From Ruegeria lacuscaerulensis ITI-1157 (lineage in GTDB: Bacteria > Pseudomonadota > Alphaproteobacteria > Rhodobacterales > Rhodobacteraceae), in assembly GCA_000161775.1 (NCBI GenBank), contig GG704596.1, forward strand, positions 3,022,115 to 3,086,114: a DNA stretch of 64,000 nt, given 5' to 3'. The position numbers and the translations under genes were made by a program. The number at the start of each line of letters is the position of its first letter. The first letter of the stretch is position 1. The notes under the pieces were generated by a model. It searched no databases and had not been told where the DNA came from. It saw only the letters and a program-made list of their open reading frames with translations. Shown here one piece after another: positions 7,699 through 16,021 of the stretch.

Positions 7699-9153
7699 TC
7701 ACACCCCCGTCGCCGGGATGCCCGACCGCTCTATCGGGCGCGGAGCGGTCAGCTCTTTCCAGGTGCTCAGCGCCTTGTTCACGGTGGTGTTGGCCTCGCG
7801 CGCGACGAATTTGCCGTGGCCTTCCTGCGTTCGGATCTCGCCATCGTGCACCGCGACCTGTCCACGGGTCAGGGTAAAGCGCGGCAGGCCCTTGACCTCG
7901 TGCCCCTCGAAGACGTTGTAGTCGATCGCCGACTGCTGCGTCGCCGCGCTGATGGTCTTGGTCTTGTCCGGGTCCCACACCACCAGATCGGCATCTGCGC
8001 CCACCAGAACGGCGCCCTTTTTCGGATAGCAATTCAATATCTTGGCGATGTTTGTTGACGTCACGGCCACGAATTCGTTCGGCGTCAGCCGCCCGGTCGC
8101 GACGCCGTGGGTCCACAGCATCGGCATCCGATCCTCAAGACCGCCCGTCCCGTTCGGAATCTTGGTGAAATCGCCCACGCCGAACCGCTTCTGCTCGGTC
8201 GTGAAGGCGCAGTGATCGGTGGCCACCACACTCAGCGAGCCCGACTGAAGCCCCGCCCACAGGCTGTCCTGATGTTGCTTGTTGCGGAACGGCGGGCTCA
8301 TCACCCGGCGCGCGGCGTGGTCCCAATCGGGATGCGCATATTCGCTATCGTCCAGCGTCAGGTGCTGGATCAGCGGCTCGCCCCAGACGCGCTTGCCCTG
8401 CATCCGGGCCCGGCGGATGGCCTCATGCGCCTCTTCGCACGAGGTGTGCACCACATAGAGCGGCACCCCGGCCATGTCGGCGATCATGATGGCGCGGTTG
8501 GTGGCCTCGCCCTCGACCTGCGGCGGGCGCGAATAGGCATGGGCCTCGGGGCCGGTATTGCCTTCGGCCAGCAGCTTGGCCTGCAACTCGGCCACCACGT
8601 CACCGTTCTCGGCATGGACCATCGCGATTCCGCCCAGCTCGGCCAGCCGCTTGAACGAGGCAAACAGCTCGTCGTCATTGACCATCAGGGCGCCTTTGTA
8701 GGCCATGAAATGCTTGAACGTGTTGATGCCCCGCTGCTCGATCACGGTTTTCAGATCGTCGAACACCTGTTCGCCCCACCACGTCACGGCCATGTGGAAG
8801 GAGTAGTCGCAATTGGCGCGGGTCGATTTGTTGTCCCAGCGTTTGAGCGCATCCAGCAGGCTTTCGCCCGGGTTCGGCAGCGCGAAATCCACCACCATGG
8901 TCGTGCCGCCGGCCAGCGCCGCGCGGGTGCCGCTTTCGAAGTCATCGCTGGAATAGGTTCCCATGAACGGCATTTCCAGATGCGTGTGCGGGTCGATCCC
9001 GCCGGGCATGACGTAGCAGCCGGTCGCGTCCAGTTGCTCGTCCCCTTTCAGATCCGGCCCGATCTCGGTGATCACGCCGCCCTCGATCAGCACATCCGCC
9101 TTGTACGTCAGGTCGGCGGTCACGATGGTTCCGTTCTTGATGACTGTGCTCAT
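7699..9153 (-). CDS. hydA: Dihydropyrimidinase
   Basis: Cyclic amidohydrolase of 484 residues that opens dihydrouracil and dihydrothymine to N-carbamoyl-beta-amino acids, the second step of reductive pyrimidine catabolism. The binuclear metal centre is complete: H56 and H58 (DPHTHLE), the carbamylated K153 (FMAYKG), H180 (VHAEN), H236 (HTSC) and D313 (ATDH). The start at 9153 has GGGAG at 6-nt spacing; the TTG two codons earlier lacks this. It sits between the amidohydrolase gene and the ABC transporter, in the RutR-controlled operon. Hydantoinase activity is a common side activity of the family. Confidence 0.95.
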   Translation of the reverse strand: MSTVIKNGTIVTADLTYKADVLIEGGVITEIGPDLKGDEQLDATGCYVMPGGIDPHTHLEMPFMGTYSSDDFESGTRAALAGGTTMVVDFALPNPGESLLDALKRWDNKSTRANCDYSFHMAVTWWGEQVFDDLKTVIEQRGINTFKHFMAYKGALMVNDDELFASFKRLAELGGIAMVHAENGDVVAELQAKLLAEGNTGPEAHAYSRPPQVEGEATNRAIMIADMAGVPLYVVHTSCEEAHEAIRRARMQGKRVWGEPLIQHLTLDDSEYAHPDWDHAARRVMSPPFRNKQHQDSLWAGLQSGSLSVVATDHCAFTTEQKRFGVGDFTKIPNGTGGLEDRMPMLWTHGVATGRLTPNEFVAVTSTNIAKILNCYPKKGAVLVGADADLVVWDPDKTKTISAATQQSAIDYNVFEGHEVKGLPRFTLTRGQVAVHDGEIRTQEGHGKFVAREANTTVNKALSTWKELTAPRPIERSGIPATGV

Positions 9154-9225
9154 GTTCAACTCCCTGCGGGCGCGTCTGTTGCGCCTCTGTTGGTTTTCCG
9201 GTGGATTGGGGGCGCGCGGCCCCGG

Positions 9226-10476
9226 CTATTCCACGATCTCGGCGGTTTCGACGACCGCGTGAAACAGAACGTCCGCCCCGGCGGTTGCCCATTCCTTGCT
9301 GATTTCCTCGGCCTCGTTATGGCTCAGGCCATCCACGCAGGGGCACATCACCATCGCGGTCGGCGCCACGCGGTTGATCCAGCAGGCATCGTGCCCCGCG
9401 CCCGAGATGATGTTGGTGTGCGAATAGCCCAGCCGCTCGGCCGCGTTGCGCACGGCGGCGACGCAGGTTTCGTCGAATTTCACCGGGTCGAACCCGCCGA
9501 CCTTCTCGAACTCGACCTGCAGGCCCATCTCATCCACGATGTCCTCGGCGGCGACGCGCAGACGGTTTTCCATGTCCTGGATCACCTCCAACTCGGGCGA
9601 GCGGAAATCGACCGTGAACACCACCTTGCCCGGGATCACGTTGCGCGAGTTCGGATAGACGTCGATATGCCCAGCAGCCCCCACGGCATGGGGCGCGTGC
9701 GACCAGGCGATCTCGTCCACTTTTTCAAGAATGCGCGCCATCGCCAGCCCGGCGTTCTTGCGCATCGGCATCGGGGTCGAGCCGGTATGCGCGTCCTTGC
9801 CGGTCACGGTCACCTGGGTCCAGCTGAGGCCCTGCCCATGGGTGACGACGCCAATATCCTTGCCCTCGGCCTCGAGGATCGGGCCCTGTTCGATATGCAG
9901 CTCAAAGAACGCATGCATCTTGCGGGCCCCGACCTCTTCGTCGCCGCGCCAGCCGATGCGTTGCAGCTCGTCGCCGAATTTCTTGCCCTCGGCATCTTCG
10001 CGCGCGTAAGCCCAATCCTGCGTGTGCATGCCTGCAAAAACGCCCGAGGCCAGCATGGCCGGGGCGAAGCGCGTGCCCTCCTCATTTGTCCAGTTGGTGG
10101 CCACGATCGGGTGTTTGGTCTTGATGCCCAGATCGTTCAGGGTGCGGATGATCTCGAGCGCGCCCAGAACCCCCAGCACCCCGTCATACTTGCCGCCGGT
10201 CGGCTGCGTATCGAGGTGCGAGCCGACATAGACCGGCAGCGCATCGGGGTCGGTACCCGGGCGCATGGCGAACATGTTGCCCATCTGGTCAAGGCCCATG
10301 GTGCACCCGGCATCTTCGCACCATTTCTGGAACAGCGCGCGGCCCTCGGCATCTTCGTCGGTCAGGGTCTGGCGGTTGTTGCCGCCGGCAACGCCCGGGC
10401 CGATCTTGGCCATCTCCATCAGACTGTCCCACAACCTGTCGCCGTTGATCCTGAGATTCTGCGCCGGAGCTGCCAT
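9226..10476 (-). CDS. Zn-dependent N-carbamoyl-beta-alanine amidohydrolase (beta-ureidopropionase type)
   Basis: M20/HyuC-AllC family hydrolase of 416 residues. Metal ligands are visible: H87 (GSHLDT), D98 (KYDG), E132/E133 (NEEG), H194 (ELHIEQG) and the C-terminal His of GLSHNEAE. The start at 10476 (MAAPAQN) is preceded by AGGGAAG; the longer frame to 10533 would run into the RutR operator. The family includes allantoate and L-carbamoyl amidohydrolases, but adjacency to hydA, preT and preA points to N-carbamoyl-beta-alanine as substrate, giving beta-alanine, CO2 and ammonia. First gene of the minus-strand catabolic operon. Confidence 0.9.
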   Translation of the reverse strand: MAAPAQNLRINGDRLWDSLMEMAKIGPGVAGGNNRQTLTDEDAEGRALFQKWCEDAGCTMGLDQMGNMFAMRPGTDPDALPVYVGSHLDTQPTGGKYDGVLGVLGALEIIRTLNDLGIKTKHPIVATNWTNEEGTRFAPAMLASGVFAGMHTQDWAYAREDAEGKKFGDELQRIGWRGDEEVGARKMHAFFELHIEQGPILEAEGKDIGVVTHGQGLSWTQVTVTGKDAHTGSTPMPMRKNAGLAMARILEKVDEIAWSHAPHAVGAAGHIDVYPNSRNVIPGKVVFTVDFRSPELEVIQDMENRLRVAAEDIVDEMGLQVEFEKVGGFDPVKFDETCVAAVRNAAERLGYSHTNIISGAGHDACWINRVAPTAMVMCPCVDGLSHNEAEEISKEWATAGADVLFHAVVETAEIVE

Positions 10477-10525
10477 GTTCGTCTTCCCTGTTGCTTGCGA
10501 TTTGGCTCGCTTTTGGTGTCTTGAT

Positions 10526-10541
10526 TTGACCATCTGGTCAA
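10526..10541. promoter_or_regulatory. RutR operator (perfect palindrome)
   Basis: TTGACCA-TC-TGGTCAA is identical in both arms to the known E. coli RutR recognition site (TTGACCA-N2-TGGTCAA). It lies in the 171-bp gap between the divergent regulator gene (start 10648) and the amidohydrolase gene (start 10476), about 50 bp upstream of the latter, where it can control one or both promoters. Confidence 0.85.
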
Positions 10542-10647
10542 ACTCACGCTATCACGGGTTCGACATCAGTCAAGAAATTGCATCGCACCGATGCAGAAAT
10601 CGGCATATTCAACACCTGCTTGTTCGAAAAAGAGACGTTCTGCATAC

Positions 10648-11256
10648 ATGCCCAAAGACCGCGCCCCGACCCGAATTCAGAAAAAGAACCGCGCCGCGAT
10701 TCTCGAGGCCGCGCTGAACGTGTTTTCGGCCCACGGCTTTCGCGGGGCGACCGTCGATCAGATCGCGGCCGAGGCCGGGCTGAGCAAGCCGAACCTTCTG
10801 TATTATTTCCCGTCCAAAGAGGCGATCCACACCGCGCTTCTGTCCGGCCTGCTGGATACCTGGCTGGCGCCGCTGCACGATCTTGACGAAAACGGCGAGC
10901 CGATGGAGGAGATCCTCTCGTACATCAAGCGCAAGCTGCAGATGAGCCGCGAGTTGCCGCGTGAAAGCCGCCTGTTCGCGAATGAACTGGTGCAGGGCGC
11001 GCCCCGCATCCATGACGCCCTGTCGAACGATCTGAAGGCGCTGGTCGATCAGAAGGCGGCCGTTCTGACGCACTGGATGAACCAGGGCAAAATCGCCCGC
11101 CTGCACCCGCATCACCTGATCTTTTCGATCTGGGCGCTGACCCAGCATTATGCGGATTTCGAAGTTCAGGTGCGCGCGATCCTGGACGACGAAGACCCGT
11201 TCGAGGGGGCTGCGCCCTTCATCGACACCCTGTACCGCAAATTGCTGACCCCATGA
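10648..11256 (+). CDS. rutR: RutR-type TetR family regulator of pyrimidine catabolism
   Basis: TetR regulator of 202 residues. The HTH covers about residues 35-57 (GATVDQIAAEAGLSKPNLLY) and is followed by FPSKEAI. The ligand domain carries RutR-like blocks (SRLFANELVQGAP, HHLIFSIWALTQHYADFEVQ). E. coli RutR is released from DNA by uracil or thymine, and a perfect RutR site lies upstream of this gene. The start at 10648 (MPKDRAPTRI) matches the family N-terminus better than the upstream in-frame Met. Divergent from the hydrolase operon and convergent with preA. Confidence 0.9.
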   Translation: MPKDRAPTRIQKKNRAAILEAALNVFSAHGFRGATVDQIAAEAGLSKPNLLYYFPSKEAIHTALLSGLLDTWLAPLHDLDENGEPMEEILSYIKRKLQMSRELPRESRLFANELVQGAPRIHDALSNDLKALVDQKAAVLTHWMNQGKIARLHPHHLIFSIWALTQHYADFEVQVRAILDDEDPFEGAAPFIDTLYRKLLTP

Positions 11257-11284
11257 AAAAAAGGGCCGCAGCGCGGCCCCTTTT
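11257..11284. terminator. Terminator shared by rutR and preA
   Basis: Stem GGGCCGC / GCGGCCC with a 3-nt loop, flanked by A7 on one side and CTTTT on the other, so it can act on both strands. It sits between the convergent stops of rutR (11256) and preA (11301). Confidence 0.8.
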
Positions 11285-11300
11285 GGTGATCTGACGCCGG

Positions 11301-12605
11301 TCACTCGGCGGCCTTGGCCATCGGGTTGTTCGGGTGGGTCGTCCAATTGGCATAATCCGGCTGTACCACCTTGCCAGTGCGCGGATCGACCTCGCCCGCC
11401 GCCATCGGCACCATCGAGATGCAGCCCTCGACCGGGCAGACATCCACGCACAGGTTGCAGGCCACGCATTCCTCGTCGATCACCTCGAACACGCGGTCGG
11501 GCGACATCGAAATGGCCTGATGGCTGGTGTCCTCGCAAGCCGCATAGCAGCGGCCGCACTTGATGCACTGATCCTGATCGATCTTGGCCTTGGCGACGTA
11601 ATTCAGGTTCAGATACTGCCAGTCGGTCACGTTCGGGACGGCCCGCCCGACGATTTCCGGGACGTTGGAATATCCCTTTTCGTCCATCCACTGCGACAGG
11701 CCCGCCGTCAGTTCGTCGATGATCTTGAAGCCATAGGTCATCGCCGCAGTGCACACCTGCACCGTGCCACAGCCCAGCGCCATGAATTCGGCCGCGTCGC
11801 GCCATGTGGTCACCCCGCCGATGCCCGAGATTGGCAGACCTTGGGTCGCCTCGGCGCGGGCGATCTCGGAGACCATCGACAGGGCGATCGGCTTGACCGC
11901 CGGGCCGCAATAACCACCATGGCTGCCCTTGCCGTCGATCGAGGGCTCGGGGCTGAACGTGTCCAGATTGACGCTGGTGATCGAGTTGATCGTGTTGATC
12001 AGCGACACCGCATCGGCCCCGCCATTCCGCGCCGCAGCCGCCGGCTTGCGAATGTCGGTGATGTTGGGCGTCAGCTTCACGATCACCGGGCGGTCATAGT
12101 ATTTCTTGCACCAGCGGGTGACCATTTCGATGTAATCGGGCACCTGCCCCACGGCCGAACCCATGCCGCGCTCGCTCATCCCGTGCGGGCAGCCGAAGTT
12201 CAGCTCGATCCCGTCGGCGCCGGTTTCGGCCACGCGCGGCAGGATGGCTTTCCAGGCCTCCTCCTCGCACGGCACCATGATCGAGGCGATCAGGGCGCGG
12301 TCCGGGTAATCCGCCTTGACGCGGGCCATCTCCTCGAGGTTCACCTCGAGCGGCCGGTCGGTGATCAGTTCGATGTTGTTGAGGCCCACCAGACGCCGGT
12401 CGGCCCCGTAGATCGCCCCGTACCGGGGGCCGTTCACGTTGACCACCGGCGGCCCTTCGGACCCCAGCGTTTTCCACACGACGCCACCCCATCCGGCCTC
12501 GAAGGCGCGGCGGACGTTGTATTCCTTGTCGGTCGGCGGCGCCGAGGCCAGCCAATAGGGGTTGGGGCTTTCGATGCCCAGAAAGTTCGTTTTCAAATCA
12601 GCCAT
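11301..12605 (-). CDS. preA: NAD-dependent dihydropyrimidine dehydrogenase subunit PreA
   Basis: 434 residues. Residues 1 to about 300 form a dihydroorotate-dehydrogenase-like FMN barrel (IELNFGCPHGMSERGMGSAV; CGTVQVCTAAM). Two [4Fe-4S] ferredoxin motifs follow: C347, C350, C353, C357 and C380, C383, C386, C390. With PreT it catalyses NADH-dependent reduction of uracil and thymine, the first step of the reductive pathway. GGGAGG precedes the ATG at 8-nt spacing. It lies 69 bp downstream of preT in the same orientation, with a palindrome in the gap. Confidence 0.95.
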   Translation of the reverse strand: MADLKTNFLGIESPNPYWLASAPPTDKEYNVRRAFEAGWGGVVWKTLGSEGPPVVNVNGPRYGAIYGADRRLVGLNNIELITDRPLEVNLEEMARVKADYPDRALIASIMVPCEEEAWKAILPRVAETGADGIELNFGCPHGMSERGMGSAVGQVPDYIEMVTRWCKKYYDRPVIVKLTPNITDIRKPAAAARNGGADAVSLINTINSITSVNLDTFSPEPSIDGKGSHGGYCGPAVKPIALSMVSEIARAEATQGLPISGIGGVTTWRDAAEFMALGCGTVQVCTAAMTYGFKIIDELTAGLSQWMDEKGYSNVPEIVGRAVPNVTDWQYLNLNYVAKAKIDQDQCIKCGRCYAACEDTSHQAISMSPDRVFEVIDEECVACNLCVDVCPVEGCISMVPMAAGEVDPRTGKVVQPDYANWTTHPNNPMAKAAE

Positions 12606-12624
12606 TTATCCGGCCTCCCTGATG

Positions 12625-12640
12625 CGAAGATGCATCTTCG
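12625..12640. repeat. Perfect 16-bp palindrome between preT and preA
   Basis: CGAAGATGCATCTTCG is perfectly self-complementary and lies 20 bp before the preA start. As RNA it would form a 6-bp stem with a UGCA loop; as DNA it could be an operator or internal promoter element. It is unlike the RutR site. Confidence 0.5.
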
Positions 12641-12674
12641 TCCTGTCACATATATTCACGCGCCGACGCCTCGC

Positions 12675-14009
12675 TCAGGCGCTCAGGCTGGCGTGAATGT
12701 CCATCGCGGCATCGCGGCCCTCGGCCACGGCGGTCACGGTCAGATCTTCTCCACCCGCAGCACAGTCTCCGCCGGCCCAGACCCCCGGAACCGAGGTGCG
12801 CCCGGTTGCGTCAACGGCGATCTTGTTGCCGTCCAGCGCCAGCCCCTCGGGCGCGCCGTTCAGCGTCTGGCCGATGGCCTTCAGCACCTGATCCGCAGGC
12901 AGGCGAATGGTTTCGCCGGTGCCGGTCAGCTTGCCGTCCACGGTGGCAGTATACTCCAATTCGATCTCGGCCGCTGCCCCGTTGCCGTGAATGGCGACGG
13001 GCTGGACGTTGCACAGGATGCACACCCCTTTCGATGCCGCCAGATCCTGCTCGTATTTACTGGCGCTCATCGCCGCGCGCCCGCGCCGATAGGCGATGGT
13101 CACCTTTTCGGCGCCCAGCAGCTTGCACTTGACCGCGGCATCTACGGCCGTCATCCCGCCGCCGATCACCACCACGTTCCGACCGACCGGAACCTGCGCC
13201 AGATCGTCGGCCTGCCGGACCTCGGCGATGAAATCGACCGCGTCGCGCACGCCCGGCAGGTCTTCGCCCTGGGCCCGCAGCGCGTTCACACCGGTCAGAC
13301 CGATCGACAGGAACACCGCGTCATAGTCGTTGCGCAGACTGTCCAGCGTGACCGTCCGGCCCAGCGCCTCGCCGGTTCGGATGGTGATGCCGCCGATCTT
13401 CAGCAGCCAGTCCACCTCGGCCTGGGCAAAGTCATTGGTCGCCTTGTAGGCGGCGATCCCGTATTCGTTCAGCCCGCCGGGTTTGGGCTTGGCCTCAAAG
13501 ATCACCACGTCATGGCCCAGCATCGCCAGCCGATGCGCACAGGCCAGCCCCGCCGGCCCTGCCCCGATCACGGCCACGGTCTTGCCGGTGGGGGCCGCGC
13601 GCGTGAACGGATGCACACCAGCCTGCATCAGTGTGTCGGTCGCGTACCGCTGCAAGCGCCCGATCTCGACCGGCTTGCCTTCGGCCGTTTCGCGCACGCA
13701 GGCTTCCTCGCACAGCGTTTCGGTCGGGCACACACGGGCGCACATGCCGCCCAGGATGTTCTGATCGAAAATCGTCTTCGCCGCCGATTCCGGTTGCCCG
13801 GCCTGAATCTGCCGGATGAACAGCGGAATATCGATGTCGGTCGGACAGGCCGTCACGCACGGCGCGTCATAGCAGAAATAACACCGATCGGCGGCCACGG
13901 CGGCCTCGTGCGGCGCCAGAGGCGGATGCAGATCGGTGAAATTCGAGGTCAGCTCATCGCTGGAAAGCCGCCCGGCGACGATGCCGGGTGCCATCTGGCC
14001 CTGTGCCAT
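12675..14009 (-). CDS. preT: NAD-dependent dihydropyrimidine dehydrogenase subunit PreT
   Basis: 444 residues from the ATG at 14009, which has GGGAG at 7-nt spacing. The N-terminal glutamate-synthase-small-subunit-like domain carries two Fe-S motifs (C43, C46, C51, C55 and C90, C94, C100, C104). FAD- and NAD-binding domains follow, with dinucleotide motifs VAVIGAGPAGLACA near 147-160 and VVVIGGGMTAVDAAVK, and the C-terminal GVWAGGDCAAGGEDLTVTAV that closes the FAD site. It passes electrons from NADH to PreA. The longer open frame towards 14099 overlaps the operator region and is not used. Confidence 0.95.
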   Translation of the reverse strand: MAQGQMAPGIVAGRLSSDELTSNFTDLHPPLAPHEAAVAADRCYFCYDAPCVTACPTDIDIPLFIRQIQAGQPESAAKTIFDQNILGGMCARVCPTETLCEEACVRETAEGKPVEIGRLQRYATDTLMQAGVHPFTRAAPTGKTVAVIGAGPAGLACAHRLAMLGHDVVIFEAKPKPGGLNEYGIAAYKATNDFAQAEVDWLLKIGGITIRTGEALGRTVTLDSLRNDYDAVFLSIGLTGVNALRAQGEDLPGVRDAVDFIAEVRQADDLAQVPVGRNVVVIGGGMTAVDAAVKCKLLGAEKVTIAYRRGRAAMSASKYEQDLAASKGVCILCNVQPVAIHGNGAAAEIELEYTATVDGKLTGTGETIRLPADQVLKAIGQTLNGAPEGLALDGNKIAVDATGRTSVPGVWAGGDCAAGGEDLTVTAVAEGRDAAMDIHASLSA

Positions 14010-14064
14010 CACTCTACTCCCTGTAGATATGTTTGTTATTGAGACCAGCTTGCCACAAACAAAA

Positions 14065-14099
14065 ATTTTATCAATTGGTAAAATTTGCCAAATGGTCAA
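14065..14099. promoter_or_regulatory. Degenerate RutR-like operators upstream of preT
   Basis: TTTGCCA-AA-TGGTCAA (14084-14099) keeps one perfect RutR half-site and five of seven bases of the other. ATTTTATCAATTGGTAAAAT (14065-14084) is an 18-of-20 palindrome abutting it, with the same CCA/TGG spacing in a weaker form. Both lie 55-90 bp upstream of preT, so RutR probably also controls preTA. Confidence 0.6.
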
Positions 14100-14106
14100 A
14101 AAAGCG

Positions 14107-14132
14107 AAAACCGGGCCGAATGACCCGGTTTT
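14107..14132 (-). terminator. Terminator after the cupin gene
   Basis: Perfect 9-bp stem AAAACCGGG / CCCGGTTTT with an 8-nt loop, 37 bases beyond the cupin stop at 14170. It insulates the preT promoter from upstream transcription. The T-run on the plus strand makes it potentially bidirectional. Confidence 0.75.
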
Positions 14133-14169
14133 TTGGTGGCATTTGCCCGTTTTTCAGGCGAAACCGGCC

Positions 14170-14802
14170 TCAGACCATGCCGGACAGGTGGCCTGACTTC
14201 ATCCAGACGCGGGCGCCATCCGGTCCTGCCCGCAATTCAGTGCGCGTTCCGGGCGGCAGCCGCAGCCAGTCCCATCGCGCGAATTCCTCGCCTTGTTCGG
14301 TGAAGCCACCGTCGATCACGAAGACCTCGGCCCCGCCGGGTGCGTCAATCGGTATGACCTGACCGGGCGGCCAACTGCGCATTTCGACCGTTTCATGGTC
14401 GTCTTTGAACAGCGGCACGTGGTCCGCACCGTTGATCGAGCGGCGCACGGTGGTGCGGTCGTTTGGGTCGAATTGGTGCAGTTTGACCAGGATCGTCGCG
14501 CCCTGGCTGGCCGATGGCGTATGCGACGAGGTCGGCGGGTTGCGGACATAGCTGCCCACCGGGAAATCTCCGGTCTCGTCCTGGAACACGCCGTCCAGAA
14601 CCAGGTATTCCTCGCCCCCGTCATGGGTGTGTGCGGCAAACGCGCTCCCGGGGGCAAAGCGCACGATGGTGGTGGCGCGCGCCACCTCGTCGCCGATCCG
14701 GTCCAGCATCTTGCGCTCGACCCCGGCGGCGGGAGACGCCACCCACTCGGTCTGGTCGAAGTGAACCGCCACCCGCTGGGTGAAATCCGCATTGATCCGC
14801 AT
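14170..14802 (-). CDS. ChrR-like double cupin protein
   Basis: About 210 residues. The first cupin has the metal-binding pattern HTHDGGEEYLVLDGVFQDE and then HTPSASQG, as in the cupin domain of ChrR-family anti-sigma factors; the second half (EVFVIDGGFTEQGEEFARWD) is a second cupin repeat. The N-terminal zinc-binding anti-sigma domain of true ChrR is absent and no ECF sigma gene is adjacent, so an anti-sigma role is not supported. The start at 14802 has AGGAG before it. Likely a cytoplasmic metalloprotein related to oxidative or aldehyde stress, by family only. Confidence 0.75.
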   Translation of the reverse strand: MRINADFTQRVAVHFDQTEWVASPAAGVERKMLDRIGDEVARATTIVRFAPGSAFAAHTHDGGEEYLVLDGVFQDETGDFPVGSYVRNPPTSSHTPSASQGATILVKLHQFDPNDRTTVRRSINGADHVPLFKDDHETVEMRSWPPGQVIPIDAPGGAEVFVIDGGFTEQGEEFARWDWLRLPPGTRTELRAGPDGARVWMKSGHLSGMV

Positions 14803-14953
14803 GTCGCGCTCCTGTCTGGTCTCCTCCATCAACATGGGCGCGCCGGGCCCGATTTCAAACACGCGGCGTCAACGGTTTTGACGCAGGCTCAGCGATGCTG
14901 TAGGTCGAAACCAACGGCAAGGGGCGGGCAAAGGCCCCGAACGGAAGGCGCAG

Positions 14954-15949
14954 ATGCAGGCAGACCCGCAGAAATTCAACATCCTGATCATCGGGCAGAA
15001 CAACCGACTGCAATACGAAGCCGTCCTGTTCGCCGCCTCGCTGCGCCACTCGGCGCCGGGATTTTCGGGCCGCCTGTTCGTGGGCGTTCCGCAACCCGGC
15101 CCGCGCTGGAGCCAGGACCCGAGCATCCGCAACGAGGATGTTCTGAAGGCGCTGAAACAGCTCGATGCCGAGATCCTGCCCTTTTCGTCCGAGGTGTTCG
15201 GCGAAAGCTATCCCTACGGCAACAAGATCGAGGCGCTGGCCGCCCTGCCCGAGGGTGAGCCCTTCGTGTTCTTCGACACCGACACGCTGATCACCGGCGA
15301 CCTGGCCGCGGTGCCGTTCGATTTCGACCGGCCCGGCGCGTCGCAGAAGGTCGAGGGCACCTGGCCCAAGCCGACCCTGTACGGGCCGGGCTTCGACGGC
15401 ATCTGGCGGGCGCTCTATGACCGGTTCGGGCTGGATTTCCAAAGTTCGATCGACCCGACCCAACCGGCGGAATACTGGCGGCGGTATCTGTATTTCAATG
15501 CGGGCTATTTCTTCTACAAATGCCCCCGCCAATTCGGCGCACGGTTTCTGGACTATGCCCGCACCATCCGGGATGAAGAGATCCCCGCCCTGACCGGCCA
15601 GAACCTGGACCCGTGGCTGGATCAGGCGGCGCTGCCGCTGGTCATCCACGCGCTTGGCGGCGGGCGCGATGTTCTGCCCGCGGGCCTGCTGGATGGCTCG
15701 GTCAGCTGCCACTATCGCCTGTTCCCGCTGCTTTACGCACGCGAAAGCGACCGGGTGGTCGAGGTGCTGGAAACCGTTTCCGCGCCCAACAAGGTCAAGA
15801 AGGTGCTCAAGAACTATGATCCGCTGAAACGGCTGGTCTATCAGGGCAAGGGCGCCAAGATCCGCGCCATGTTCGACCGGGACAACCTGCCCCAACGCGA
15901 GCAGGCCATCCGCAAGGTCATCAAGAACAAGGGGCTGTGGCTGCGCTGA
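14954..15949 (+). CDS. Putative GT-A fold glycosyltransferase-like protein
   Basis: 331 residues, no signal peptide. The N-terminus (FNILIIGQNNRLQYEAVLFA) begins like a Rossmann-type strand, and FVFFDTDTLITGDL contains the DXD-like motif DTD used by GT-A glycosyltransferases to bind metal and nucleotide sugar. YLYFNAGYFFYKCPRQFG and LDPWLDQAALPLVI are further blocks typical of GT8-like enzymes. I do not recognise a named family. GGAAGG precedes the ATG. It stands alone between the divergent cupin gene and metY. Substrate unknown. Confidence 0.6.
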   Translation: MQADPQKFNILIIGQNNRLQYEAVLFAASLRHSAPGFSGRLFVGVPQPGPRWSQDPSIRNEDVLKALKQLDAEILPFSSEVFGESYPYGNKIEALAALPEGEPFVFFDTDTLITGDLAAVPFDFDRPGASQKVEGTWPKPTLYGPGFDGIWRALYDRFGLDFQSSIDPTQPAEYWRRYLYFNAGYFFYKCPRQFGARFLDYARTIRDEEIPALTGQNLDPWLDQAALPLVIHALGGGRDVLPAGLLDGSVSCHYRLFPLLYARESDRVVEVLETVSAPNKVKKVLKNYDPLKRLVYQGKGAKIRAMFDRDNLPQREQAIRKVIKNKGLWLR

Positions 15950-16021
15950 CGCGGACATTGTGCCGAGCCCGGCAATCGCCTAGAGATTCTGCCACGCATA
16001 TTCCCAACAGGAGAGTGATGG

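Noticed and set aside
8107-10524. 805-codon open frame on the plus strand antisense to hydA and the amidohydrolase gene
   Set aside because: Shadow of high-GC coding sequence: no ribosome binding site, low-complexity His/Gly/Arg-rich product, and both minus-strand genes are unambiguous.
11334-14042. 902-codon plus-strand frame antisense to preA and preT
   Set aside because: Same GC-driven artefact; it spans two well-identified genes and their intergenic gap without family-like sequence.
14170-14802. ChrR anti-sigma factor
   Set aside because: Only the cupin part resembles ChrR; the zinc-binding anti-sigma domain and a neighbouring ECF sigma gene are missing.
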